A stretch of DNA of 32,636 bases from Chitinophagales bacterium (GTDB lineage Bacteria; Bacteroidota; Bacteroidia; Chitinophagales; Chitinophagaceae): assembly GCA_015655125.1 (NCBI GenBank), contig JAATFP010000008.1, positions 1 through 32,636 on the forward strand, written 5' to 3'. Each line of letters begins with the position of its first letter. Position 1 is the stretch's first letter. Below the pieces are notes generated by a model. It searched no databases. It saw only the letters and a program-made list of their open reading frames with translations, and was not told where the DNA came from. This document shows, piece by piece, positions 1-8,469 of the stretch. The translations under genes were made by a program, and so were the position numbers.

Positions 1-8
1 GAAACAGT

Positions 9-39
9 AAAAAAGGTGTCCCGTATACCGGAACACCTT
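9..39 (-). terminator. Rho-independent terminator of the RND efflux operon
   Basis: Read on the minus strand, an 11-bp stem (arms 13-23 and 29-39, one mismatch, 5-nt loop) is followed by a run of T. It lies 28 nt past the stop codon of the outer-membrane factor gene, the last gene of the efflux operon, so it probably ends that transcript. Confidence 0.75.
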
Positions 40-66
40 CACTGTTGCATCACATAAACTTACCTG

Positions 67-1497
67 CTACCATCCACCACCCAAATCTCTATACACACTC
101 ACTGCGGCCGTCAGTTGCTCTTTCTTCGTTTCCACCAGTTCTAGCTTCGCATCCAGCGCATCGCGCTGCGTCATCAACACTTCTAAATAATCTGCCCGTG
201 CGTTTCTGAAAAGGTCGTTGGAAATGTCGATCGATTTTGTCAATGCATCCACCTGTTGCGATTTGAGAACGTAACTTTTTCCGAGATTATCGATATTTGA
301 CAATTGTGTTGATACTTCCATATACGCATTCAGGATGTTCTTTTCATAATTGTACATCGCCTGCAATTGCCGTGCATTGGCCGCAGAAAATTCTGCCTTG
401 ATGCCATTGCGGTTCACGAGCGGACCGGCGAGATCGCCGGCAACGGAATACAATAATGATTCCGGTAACCTTGTAATATAAGAAGGCTTGAATGCCTGGA
501 AGCCAATGGCAGCCGATATTCCAAACGACGGGTAAAATTCTGCACGTGCCACTTTTACATCCAGTTTTGCCGCAGCAAGGTCCAGCTCGGCCTGACGGAT
601 ATCGGCACGATTGGCCAGCAATTGCGATGGTACACCCGCTTTTACCAAAGGCGGCAACAGGGAAGTAAAACTGCTTTTGTTTCGCACGATCGGCTGCGGA
701 TAACGACCCAGTAAAAAGTTGATGTTGTTTTCCGCTTCCTTTATTTGTTGCAACAGATCAAATTCCAGGCTCTGCGAACCCAGTACTTCCGCCTGAAATT
801 TCTGCACCGCAAGTTCAGTTACACGCGATGCTTCTTTTTGTACCTTTACAATTTCCAGGGCATTTTTTTGCAGACTGATATTCTGCTGTACGATCTCCAG
901 CTGGTTATCGAGCGCCAGCAATTCATAATAGGAAGTGGCAACTTCTGCCACCAGGTTGGTGAGCATGAAATTCTTCCCTTCAACGGTAGACAAATATCTT
1001 GTCACCGCAGCTTTTTTAGCCGTGCGTAATTTTTTCCAGATATCTATTTCCCAGTTGGCATACAGCCCGGCGGTGATATCTGTAAGAGGGTCGGGAACTT
1101 CTTTGCCGGGCGCGATGTCGGTGGAAGCATCGCCTGCTCCCTGGCTGGTATAGCGCCCAACTTTTTCCACGCCTGCACTTACGCGCCCGCCCATTGTTGG
1201 TATGAGTGGCGCCCGTTTTGCACGGATCTCACTTTTGGCGATCTCAATTTCCTGCATCGTAATACTCAGTTCCTGGTTGTGTGCCAGCGCAGTGTCGATC
1301 AACGTTACCAGATTGGGATCGGTAAAGAATTCTTTCCATTTCAGCAACGTAGTTTGCGCGGTATCGGCGCTGCTGTTGTAGGAAGCAGGCGTTGTTTTAT
1401 TTTCGGTTTGCTGCACTGCTTTCGGTACCGAGCAACTTGTAATCGCGGCAACAACTGTTGCGAGAGCAAGGCGCTTTTTTATACTAACTTTCTTCAT
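67..1497 (-). CDS. RND efflux outer-membrane factor lipoprotein (TolC/NodT family)
   Basis: Outer-membrane channel of a tripartite efflux pump, about 476 aa. The N-terminus has a basic start, a hydrophobic stretch and the lipobox AITSC, so it is probably a lipoprotein, as usual for the NodT/OprM branch. The body has the two repeated outer-membrane efflux halves, with phrases such as RADIRQAELDLAAAKLDVKV and the C-terminal YRDLGGGW typical of the family. I chose the ATG at 1497 because it gives a proper signal peptide; it overlaps the end of the RND gene by 14 nt, which implies translational coupling. An upstream in-frame ATG at 1563 would add a non-signal extension inside the RND gene and is unlikely. 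Substrate cannot be told from sequence. Confidence 0.93.
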   Translation of the reverse strand: MKKVSIKKRLALATVVAAITSCSVPKAVQQTENKTTPASYNSSADTAQTTLLKWKEFFTDPNLVTLIDTALAHNQELSITMQEIEIAKSEIRAKRAPLIPTMGGRVSAGVEKVGRYTSQGAGDASTDIAPGKEVPDPLTDITAGLYANWEIDIWKKLRTAKKAAVTRYLSTVEGKNFMLTNLVAEVATSYYELLALDNQLEIVQQNISLQKNALEIVKVQKEASRVTELAVQKFQAEVLGSQSLEFDLLQQIKEAENNINFLLGRYPQPIVRNKSSFTSLLPPLVKAGVPSQLLANRADIRQAELDLAAAKLDVKVARAEFYPSFGISAAIGFQAFKPSYITRLPESLLYSVAGDLAGPLVNRNGIKAEFSAANARQLQAMYNYEKNILNAYMEVSTQLSNIDNLGKSYVLKSQQVDALTKSIDISNDLFRNARADYLEVLMTQRDALDAKLELVETKKEQLTAAVSVYRDLGGGW

Positions 1498-4400
1498 GAT
1501 CATGATTGTCCAGTTTTTCGTAATTGTTTTCCACTGCTTCGGATAATGGGTTTTCTTCTTCATCTCTCACAAGGATATTTTTTTCTGAGATTTTTGCAAA
1601 CAGGTAATATAAACCCGGGATAATGATTACGCCGAACATGGTACCGAAGATCATTCCGCCGGCGGCCGCTGTTCCGATGGTGCGGTTTCCCAAGGCGCCC
1701 GGGCCTGTTGCAAAAACAAGCGGTATCAAACCGGCGATGAATGCAAAGGAAGTCATCAGGATCGGGCGGAACCTCGCAGTGGCGCCTTCGATGGCCGACC
1801 TCAAAACGGAGTGTCCCGAACGATGTCCCTGCACTGCAAACTCCACGATCAGCACAGCATTTTTACCGAGCAAACCGATCAGCATTACCATCGCTACCTG
1901 CGCATAAATATTGTTTTCAAGTCCCAATAATTTCAACAACACAAATGCTCCAAACACACCTGCAGGCAGCGAAAGGATCACGGCAAGCGGAAGCAAAAAG
2001 CTTTCGTATTGTGCTGCCAGCAAGAGATACACGAAGCCGAGACATATAATAAAAATGAGTACCGCTTCGTTGCCACGGCCCACTTCATCGGCAGAAATAC
2101 CGGCCCAGTCGATACCGAAACCCCGCGGCAGACTCTTTTTCGCCACTTCGGTGATTGCATTGATAGCTGCGCCGCTACTGAATCCTGGTCCTGTGGATCC
2201 ACTGATTTCGGACGAATTGTACATGTTGTGCCGTGTGATCTCCGACAGTCCATATACTTTTTCCATCGTCATGAATGCGGAGTAGGGAACCATTTCATCC
2301 TTGTCGTTCTTTACATATAATTTAAGGATATCTTCCGGCAACGCCCTGTATTGTGGCAATGCCTGCACCATTACTTTATACTGGTGATCGTATTTGATAA
2401 AATTGGTTTCATAATCGCTGCCGATGAGTGTTGACAGCGTATTCATCGCATTGTCGATCGTTACACCCTTTTGCTGTGCAACGGCGTTATCGATGTGCAA
2501 CATGTATTGCGGAAAACTGGCGCTGTAGAAACTGAACACAGAAGAAAGTTCCGGCCGCTTGCTCAATTCTGCCACAAAATCGTTGCTCACTTTTTCCATT
2601 TTTTTGTAATCGCCGGAACCAGCTTTGTCCAGCAGGCGCAATTCAAATCCGCCTGCGGCACCATAGCCCGGTACGGCCGGCGGTTGAAAGAACTCGATCG
2701 TTGCTCCCGTTATGTCTTTCGATTTTTCTTCCAGTTCTTTCATGATCTCCTGCACCGAATGTTTGCGATCGCTCCAGGATTTAAGGTTCACAAGGCAGGT
2801 ACCAGAATTGGAACCTGTTCCTTCTGTGAGGATCTCGTATCCTGCAAGCGATGAAACCGATTGTACGCCTTCGATACCTTCGGCAATTTTCTGAAGTTTT
2901 TCTGCCACCTGGTTCGTTCGTTCCAATGACGAGCCCGGCGGCGTTTGAATAACTGCGTAAAACATTCCCTGGTACTCATTTGGAATAAAGCCAGATGGAA
3001 CACTCGCACTCAGGAAATAAGTTCCCACGCAAAATGCAAGGAGCATTCCGAAAGTAACAATGCGCCCGTTCACGATCGCCCTCAGCAACTTCTGATAACG
3101 GCCGGTGAGGCGGTTGAACCAATTGTTGAAACCATCCAGTCCTTTCGATAAAATATTTTTCTTTTTCTTGCCATGATTGTTCTTCAACATGATGGCGCAA
3201 AGCGCAGGTGTGAGGGTAAGCGCCACCACACCCGAAAGGATGATGGAAGTTGCCATAGTGATAGAAAACTGGCGATAGAAAATACCCACCGGTCCGGACA
3301 TGAACGCCACCGGGATAAACACTGCGGCCATTACAAATGTGATGGCAATGATCGCACCGCTGATCTCATGCATCGCTTCTTCCGTGGCTGCAAGCGGCGA
3401 CAACCCTTTCGTTTCCATCTTTGCATGCACGGCTTCGATCACAACGATGGCATTATCTACCACGATACCGATTGCAAGTACCAATGCAAAAAGCGTGATA
3501 AGGTTGAGCGTGATGCCGAAGAACTGCATGAAGATGAACGTTCCCACCAGTGATACCGGAACCGCGATCGCCGGAATGAGCGTGGATCGCCAGTCGCCGA
3601 GGAAGATAAAGACCACAATCCCCACGAGAAGGAATGCTTCCACTAACGTGTGTATTACTTTCTCGATCGAGGCATCGAGGAACTTTGATACGTCGTAGCT
3701 GATTTCAAAATCCATCCCTTTTGGAAAAGCAGATTTGAGTTCTTCCAGCTTTGCTTTAACATCTTTGATTACCTGTGTTGCATTGCTTCCGTAAGATTGT
3801 TTCAATACAATAGCTGCGGAAGACTTGCCGTTAAGGTTGGAATAGATATCATACATCGAACTTCCCATTTCTACATCGGCTACATCTTTCAAACGAAGTT
3901 GCTCCCCATCTTTGTTTGACTTTAAAATAATATTTTCATATCCTTCTTTGTCGGTAAATCTTCCGGGATATTTCAATACATATTCGAATGCTTCCGATCT
4001 TTTGCCGGAACTTTCGCCGGTCTTACCAGGAGAGGCTTCGAGACTTTGTTCTTCCAGTGCTTTCATTACTTCGTCGGCAGAGATCTTGTACGCCAGCATG
4101 CGATCTGGTTTGAGCCAGATGCGCATTGCGTATTCGCGGTTACCGAGGATATCAGCGAAACCTACCCCGTTCACACGTTTCAGTTCACTCAGCAAATTGA
4201 TATCTGCATAGTTGAACAAAAATTTCTGATCCATTTTCGGATCATTACTAAACAGGTTGATGTAAAGCAACATGTTCGATTCCTCCCGCGTGATCTTCAC
4301 ACCTTCGCGCACTACGATAGGCGGAAGTTTGTTTACCACGGAAGCAACGCGGTTCTGAACCTGCACAGCTGCTACGTTTGGATCGGTACCGAGATTGAAT

Positions 4401-4678
4401 ACCACTTGTATGGATGCTTCGCCATCATTACCGGCATCGGATGCCATGTATTTCATTCCGGGAATACCATTGATGGCTCTTTCCAGCGGGATGAGTACCG
4501 CCTTTGTCATCAGCTCGCCGTTGGCACCGGGATAATCCGCGGTCACATTCACTTTTGGCGGCGAGATGGACGGGAACTGTGTAACCGGCAGACTGCTCAT
4601 CGCCAGCGCGCCCATAAAAACAATGATGAGCGAGATAACGATGGACAGTACCGGCCTGTGTATAAATTTATTAAACAT
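1484..4678 (-). CDS. RND multidrug efflux transporter permease (HAE1/AcrB type)
   Basis: Inner-membrane proton-driven pump of 1064 aa, full length for the AcrB family. It starts MFNKFIHRPVLSIVISLIIV, the usual first membrane helix, and the TM4 segment GIVVDNAIVVIEAV carries the acidic residue pair of the proton relay. The C-terminal half has the second set of helices, including GLLGKNAVLIVEFA. It lies between the fusion-protein gene upstream and the outer-membrane factor gene downstream, all on the minus strand. The C-terminus is rich in acidic residues and His (DNHDHEES). The hydrophobic-amphiphilic exporter subfamily is clear, but the compounds exported are unknown. Confidence 0.96.
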   Translation of the reverse strand: MFNKFIHRPVLSIVISLIIVFMGALAMSSLPVTQFPSISPPKVNVTADYPGANGELMTKAVLIPLERAINGIPGMKYMASDAGNDGEASIQVVFNLGTDPNVAAVQVQNRVASVVNKLPPIVVREGVKITREESNMLLYINLFSNDPKMDQKFLFNYADINLLSELKRVNGVGFADILGNREYAMRIWLKPDRMLAYKISADEVMKALEEQSLEASPGKTGESSGKRSEAFEYVLKYPGRFTDKEGYENIILKSNKDGEQLRLKDVADVEMGSSMYDIYSNLNGKSSAAIVLKQSYGSNATQVIKDVKAKLEELKSAFPKGMDFEISYDVSKFLDASIEKVIHTLVEAFLLVGIVVFIFLGDWRSTLIPAIAVPVSLVGTFIFMQFFGITLNLITLFALVLAIGIVVDNAIVVIEAVHAKMETKGLSPLAATEEAMHEISGAIIAITFVMAAVFIPVAFMSGPVGIFYRQFSITMATSIILSGVVALTLTPALCAIMLKNNHGKKKKNILSKGLDGFNNWFNRLTGRYQKLLRAIVNGRIVTFGMLLAFCVGTYFLSASVPSGFIPNEYQGMFYAVIQTPPGSSLERTNQVAEKLQKIAEGIEGVQSVSSLAGYEILTEGTGSNSGTCLVNLKSWSDRKHSVQEIMKELEEKSKDITGATIEFFQPPAVPGYGAAGGFELRLLDKAGSGDYKKMEKVSNDFVAELSKRPELSSVFSFYSASFPQYMLHIDNAVAQQKGVTIDNAMNTLSTLIGSDYETNFIKYDHQYKVMVQALPQYRALPEDILKLYVKNDKDEMVPYSAFMTMEKVYGLSEITRHNMYNSSEISGSTGPGFSSGAAINAITEVAKKSLPRGFGIDWAGISADEVGRGNEAVLIFIICLGFVYLLLAAQYESFLLPLAVILSLPAGVFGAFVLLKLLGLENNIYAQVAMVMLIGLLGKNAVLIVEFAVQGHRSGHSVLRSAIEGATARFRPILMTSFAFIAGLIPLVFATGPGALGNRTIGTAAAGGMIFGTMFGVIIIPGLYYLFAKISEKNILVRDEEENPLSEAVENNYEKLDNHDHEES

Positions 4679-4704
4679 AGTTGTTGTTTTTTAGTTAGTC
4701 CGTC

Positions 4705-4756
4705 CTTCGACAAGCTCAGGATGACGGTTGTATCTGTCAGGCTGAGCTTGTCGAAG
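4705..4756. repeat. REP-like palindrome between membrane-fusion and RND genes
   Basis: Two 21-nt arms (4705-4725 and 4736-4756) pair with only two mismatches around a 10-nt loop; the outer 15 bases, CTTCGACAAGCTCAG and its reverse complement, pair perfectly. It fills most of the 86-bp gap between two co-transcribed genes, so the mRNA would carry a stable hairpin there. The core motif resembles short dispersed palindromes found in many bacterial genomes, but no second copy is in this window. Confidence 0.8.
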
Positions 4757-4764
4757 CCTTGCCA

Positions 4765-5847
4765 TTATTCCGCTTTCAACCGCAGATTTGAAACCACTTC
4801 TCGTGGTGCAATAAATACCGGAACAATCTTGCTGTCGTCTTTCACATTCTGTACGCCTTCGAGCATGATGCGGTCGTTTTCGGCGAGGCCGCCGGAAACG
4901 ACATACAGGTCGGGCATTTCACCCGCAATCGTAATGTTGCGGGATTTTACCACACCATTGTTGTCTACCACAAATACATAAATCTTGTCCTGGATCTCAT
5001 ACGTGGCTTTTTGCGGGATCACCAATGCGTTGTTGAGCGGAACGGTCATTTGTACCTTGCCGGTTTCACCATGTTTCAACAATCCATCGGGATTAGGAAA
5101 TTTTGCGCGAAATGCAATGTTACCGGTTTCACTGTTGAATTCGCTTTCGATGGTTTCAACAGCGCCTTTGTACTGCAGCGGCTGCCCGTTTGCCAGTAAC
5201 AGGGTCACGGCAGTACTGTTCTTATCCTTCAGATGCGCTTTGTAATCCAGGTATTCCGGCTCGGAAACGTTGAAGTAAGCAAACACCTGTTGGTTGTCTG
5301 AAAGCGTGGTGAGCAATTCACTTTCGTCCACAAGACTTCCTTGTTTGAGCGGAAGCCGGTCGATCGTTCCGTCAAACGGGGCGCGGATTTCGGTGAAGGA
5401 AAGATGCAGTTTGGCGAGCGCTACTTCGGCATTTGCCTGATCGAGCTTTGCATGTGCCATCGCCAGTTCGTTTTTTGACACGATATTTTTATCGGCCAAA
5501 ATCTTTGTATTATCCAGTTCGATTTCGGAAGCTTTCGCTTCGGCTTGTGATTTCAATAATTCGGCTTCGTATATTTTAGGCATGATGCGGAAAAGCAGTT
5601 GTCCGGCTTTTACATACTGGCCCTCATCCACATAAATATTTTCGAGGAAGCCTTTTTCCTGGGCGCGTATTTCAATGTTGCGCACAGACTTGATCTGGGA
5701 TACATATTCTTTTGTAAAAATGGTGTCCACTTTCAGTGGCGAAGTGACAGTATATTTTGCCGCTTCTTCTTTTTCTTCTTGTTTTGGTTTGCAACCGGAG
5801 TAGCACACGATGGCGCACAAGCCAACAAACAACAACGTTTTGTTCAT
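4765..5847 (-). CDS. RND efflux periplasmic adaptor (membrane fusion protein), lipoprotein
   Basis: Adaptor subunit (AcrA/HlyD family) of 360 aa that bridges the RND pump and the outer-membrane factor. The first residues, MNKTLLFVGLCAIVCYSGC, form a lipoprotein signal with Cys19 as the probable lipidated residue. The lipoyl-type hairpin halves are visible around residues 53-72 (RNIEIRAQEKGFLENIYVDE) and 155-175 (IRAPFDGTIDRLPLKQGSL), flanking the alpha-helical hairpin; beta-barrel and membrane-proximal domains follow. It is the first gene of the efflux operon. The gap of 86 bp to the RND gene holds a REP-like palindrome. Directly upstream is an 11-bp direct repeat that may be a regulator site. 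Confidence 0.95.
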   Translation of the reverse strand: MNKTLLFVGLCAIVCYSGCKPKQEEKEEAAKYTVTSPLKVDTIFTKEYVSQIKSVRNIEIRAQEKGFLENIYVDEGQYVKAGQLLFRIMPKIYEAELLKSQAEAKASEIELDNTKILADKNIVSKNELAMAHAKLDQANAEVALAKLHLSFTEIRAPFDGTIDRLPLKQGSLVDESELLTTLSDNQQVFAYFNVSEPEYLDYKAHLKDKNSTAVTLLLANGQPLQYKGAVETIESEFNSETGNIAFRAKFPNPDGLLKHGETGKVQMTVPLNNALVIPQKATYEIQDKIYVFVVDNNGVVKSRNITIAGEMPDLYVVSGGLAENDRIMLEGVQNVKDDSKIVPVFIAPREVVSNLRLKAE

Positions 5848-5854
5848 GTTTTTA

Positions 5855-5891
5855 GATGAGGTATTTAAAAAATATATGGGGATGAGGTATT
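5855..5891. repeat. 11-bp direct repeat upstream of the efflux operon
   Basis: GATGAGGTATT occurs at 5855-5865 and again at 5881-5891, period 26 bp. The near copy begins 8 bp upstream of the adaptor start codon. The placement in the presumed promoter or 5' leader suggests a binding site for a regulator, but none is encoded next to the operon. Confidence 0.55.
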
Positions 5892-5977
5892 ACGGTGTAA
5901 ATCGGCATGTCGGCTTTCCTGAGTTCATGCGGAAGCTAAATGCTAATACCTAAAAAATTTAACCTTATAAGCTTTAA

Positions 5978-6361
5978 TCAAATCCTTAAAACCCGCTGCA
6001 GGATAAATTTGCGGGTGGATACAACCTGGCAGTATTCGCCGGTAGCCGGCAAGGGACACACAACCATGGTGTGATTGCCGGAAGTAAAAACGTGGTAAAA
6101 TGCTTTGAATGCACGTTCGGTGAAACACTGTTCGTTCAGATCATCGGAGTCGTCATCTTCCAGGAAAGAAATACCTGCGGCATCGTCTGCAACAAAATCG
6201 GTGTGCAAAACATATCCGTCTTCGGCGGTATTACCGGGTGAAGATTGAATAATTTGAAGGGAAGAACGCAGTTTGGCCGCCTGAGAAGCAGGGTGAGCAT
6301 ATCCACACCCGGAGAAAAGGGAACAGAGTAAAGCTAAAACGAATGTAACTGCTGGTTTCAT
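5978..6361 (-). CDS. Hypothetical small lipoprotein
   Basis: 127-aa protein that I do not recognise. It starts MKPAVTFVLALLCSLFSGC, a clear lipoprotein signal with Cys19 in the lipobox, followed by a mature part with an acidic run (EDDDSDD) and scattered aromatic residues. It probably faces the periplasm or is outer-membrane anchored. It is a single gene on the minus strand, 130 bp before the efflux adaptor and about 200 bp after the Crp-type regulator, so it may be transcribed alone. No enzyme motif is visible. The clean signal peptide argues that the gene is real. Confidence 0.65.
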   Translation of the reverse strand: MKPAVTFVLALLCSLFSGCGYAHPASQAAKLRSSLQIIQSSPGNTAEDGYVLHTDFVADDAAGISFLEDDDSDDLNEQCFTERAFKAFYHVFTSGNHTMVVCPLPATGEYCQVVSTRKFILQRVLRI

Positions 6362-6563
6362 TTGAAAGCGTAAAAGTAATATGTTTAGGGTGATATTTAA
6401 AATATTGAAATGGCTAATATGATGTTAAAATAAACAACGCTCCTGTAACCGGCGATTAGATAAACTTTATTGTTACTTCAAAAGATATAGAAACAAGTAC
6501 GGATGGACGTGGTATGTATATTTATTTTTACAGGAAGCCCGGGAATGAGTTTGTTTCAAGTAT

Positions 6564-7271
6564 TTATTTATAGTCTGCGATACCAATAAGTCCGGAAACA
6601 TCTATAATAATAATTTTCCTGCCCCTGGTTTGCAGTATTTTCTGTTCCTTAAATTCACCCAGCACCCTTACTACATTCTCCCTTACCGTTCCCACAAGGC
6701 TGGCAAGGTCATCCCTGCTCATATTTATTTCCACCGGCATGCCGGGCTCAAAGTTCACTTTGTATTTTTCCCTGAGAACGACCAGTTGAAGTGCGAGTCT
6801 TTCCCGCACAGATTTTTGTCCAAACAAAGTGAGGCTGTTTGCCAGCACAGCAAATTCATGACTCAACGTTTTTAACAGGCGTCGGCCCAGGACTTCGGAT
6901 TGCGATAAGGTAGCCAGGAAATCTTCTTTGGGGATAAAGGCGATCCTGCTTTCTTCCAGGGCTGCTGCAAAATCCGGGTAACGGTCCTCCGCAAGCACGG
7001 CATGATATCCCAGAAGTTCGCCTGTGTTAGCAACATAAATGATCTGCTCCTTTCCATCTTTATCTACTTTATATTTTTTTACTTTTCCCTCACTGATGTA
7101 AAAGATGCCGGAAGGAAAAGCGCCTTCCCGGAATATGATCTCTCCTTTTTTGTAGATCTGTTCGGTTTTGTTGGACGTAAGCATTTCCAGGTCAGCCAAA
7201 GGCAGTTCTGCAAAAACAGATTCACTTTTAAAATCCCATTTGTCTATCGGGAAAATACCTTTGATGCTCAT
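6564..7271 (-). CDS. Crp/Fnr family transcriptional regulator
   Basis: 235-aa regulator. Residues about 20-140 form a cyclic-nucleotide-type beta-roll (KKGEIIFREGAFPSGIFYIS, then a GELLG segment), and residues about 170-225 form the winged helix-turn-helix (MSRDDLASLVGTVRENVVRV), which would contact DNA. The protein has no cysteine, so it cannot carry an FNR-type iron-sulfur cluster, and the usual Arg-Ser/Thr phosphate-binding pair of CRP is not evident; the ligand is therefore unknown. It is divergent from the GcvH-like gene across a short intergenic region with a perfect dyad, which fits autoregulation and control of the plus-strand run. A perfect TAAATTTG box lies 5 nt before the ATG. Confidence 0.92.
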   Translation of the reverse strand: MSIKGIFPIDKWDFKSESVFAELPLADLEMLTSNKTEQIYKKGEIIFREGAFPSGIFYISEGKVKKYKVDKDGKEQIIYVANTGELLGYHAVLAEDRYPDFAAALEESRIAFIPKEDFLATLSQSEVLGRRLLKTLSHEFAVLANSLTLFGQKSVRERLALQLVVLREKYKVNFEPGMPVEINMSRDDLASLVGTVRENVVRVLGEFKEQKILQTRGRKIIIIDVSGLIGIADYK

Positions 7272-7295
7272 AACTGCAAATTTACCCTTTTAAAA

Positions 7296-7325
7296 ATTGA
7301 TAAAATGCACATTTTGGATTGATAA
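7296..7325. promoter_or_regulatory. Candidate operator between Crp-type regulator and GcvH-like gene
   Basis: A perfect dyad AAAATG-CA-CATTTT (7302-7315) lies between two direct copies of ATTGATAA (7296-7303 and 7318-7325, period 22 bp, about two helical turns). The site lies between divergent genes, one coding for a Crp/Fnr-type regulator, which typically binds dyads of about this size. Binding is an inference. Confidence 0.45.
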
Positions 7326-7388
7326 GGTTTACCGCAGAGCTTATGTATGCCGAGTAGCTTTGCATCATCAGGAGAAAAATTTACGAAT

Positions 7389-7769
7389 ATGTATTATACC
7401 GATGACTATGAGTGGATCGATTTCCAGGGGGCGGTAGCCTATGCCGGTATTTGCAGTTTTAAGCTCACGGGCTTCAAGCAGATCCAGGAAGTCAATTTCA
7501 GGGATCCATCCGGCTTTAAAAAAAAGGGAGAAGTAATTGCCACCATAAAGTACAATGATTACGTTGTGGCGGCCCATATGCCCGTTGATGGAAAAATACT
7601 GCAGGTCAATGAAAAACTTTTAACCGGGAACCTGAACATATTGCTGGATTTTGCTGAAAGCACCGGCTGGATGGTATTGATCACGCCGTCGAAGCCCCAT
7701 GAAAGAAACGGTTTATTGCTGCACAAAAAATACAGCATGCAAATAGAAAAGAGAAAGATCACCAGATAA
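7389..7769 (+). CDS. Glycine cleavage H-protein-like protein lacking the lipoyl lysine
   Basis: 126 aa from this start. The fold is that of GcvH: YTDDYEWIDFQGAVAYAGIC at the start, a GEVIATIKYND strand, the MPVDGKILQVNEKLL hairpin and a GWMVLITPS C-terminal strand match the family in order. Aligned without gaps to E. coli GcvH over the 18 residues before the PVxG turn, the lipoylated Lys position is Asp57; the nearest Lys is Lys54. It is therefore unlikely to carry lipoate in the usual way, and no glycine cleavage genes are nearby. It begins the plus-strand run opposite the Crp-type regulator. An upstream ATG at 7347 is possible, but the start used here matches where the conserved domain begins. 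Confidence 0.8.
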   Translation: MYYTDDYEWIDFQGAVAYAGICSFKLTGFKQIQEVNFRDPSGFKKKGEVIATIKYNDYVVAAHMPVDGKILQVNEKLLTGNLNILLDFAESTGWMVLITPSKPHERNGLLLHKKYSMQIEKRKITR

Positions 7770-7797
7770 AATTACTTTCAACGTTATAACGATCATT

Positions 7798-8403
7798 ATG
7801 CCTTTACTTGAAAAATGCACGCGGATGGAAGATTGGTTCGCTACCGATAACCAATTTAACCAGCTATATCCATTGCCTATGCAGCTGCTGGCCCGGCGGC
7901 ACTGGACACCGTTGGGAGTGGCAAGGAAGGCAGCAGCTTTTTTAGCAACGGGCGACAAAGTGCGCATCCTTGATATCGGCAGCGGAGTAGGTAAGTTTTG
8001 CCTTGCTGCGGCATACTATCAGCCAAACGCTTTTTACACAGGTATTGAACAGCGAAAGAACCTGATCGGTCATGCAGAAGCGGCAAAGGAAATCCTTCAG
8101 TTGAAAAACGCTTCCTTCATAAACGGCAACTTTACGCAAACCGACTTCAGTCATTATGATCATTTTTATTTCTACAATGCCTTCTATGAAAATTTAGCGG
8201 AACTAAACAGGATCGACGACAGCATTGATTATTCCGGTGAATTATATAATTATTACAACAGGTATTTATACCGGCAGCTGGCGCAAAAGCCGTCAGGCAC
8301 CAGGCTGGCTGCCTTTCACAGCCTGGAAGATGAAATGCCTCCCGATTATCATGTTGTGGGTATGGAGATGGATGGGCTGTTAAAATTCTGGGTGAAAATT
8401 TAA
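7798..8403 (+). CDS. Class I SAM-dependent methyltransferase-like protein
   Basis: 201-aa protein with a Rossmann-type SAM-binding motif I (RILDIGSGVGKFC, about residues 56-68) followed by an acidic motif II region (FYTGIEQRKNL), in which the Glu would bind the SAM ribose. The later strand motif YDHFYFYNAFYENL fits motif IV. The N-terminal 50 residues (DNQFNQLYPLPMQLLARRHW) have no motif I know. Substrate is unknown. It starts 28 bp after the GcvH-like gene and is followed after 66 bp by a DUF983 gene, so it is probably in the same transcript. Confidence 0.8.
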   Translation: MPLLEKCTRMEDWFATDNQFNQLYPLPMQLLARRHWTPLGVARKAAAFLATGDKVRILDIGSGVGKFCLAAAYYQPNAFYTGIEQRKNLIGHAEAAKEILQLKNASFINGNFTQTDFSHYDHFYFYNAFYENLAELNRIDDSIDYSGELYNYYNRYLYRQLAQKPSGTRLAAFHSLEDEMPPDYHVVGMEMDGLLKFWVKI

Positions 8404-8469
8404 AACCGGATGCATGCTGGCGTTTGGTAAGTAAATGAACGTAAGGATCGGCGGTAATAAATTGTAAAG

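Noticed and set aside
4046..4981. 311-codon open frame on the plus strand antisense to the RND and adaptor genes
   Set aside because: It lies opposite two clear genes, runs through the palindrome and has a composition typical of a shadow frame; no family match.
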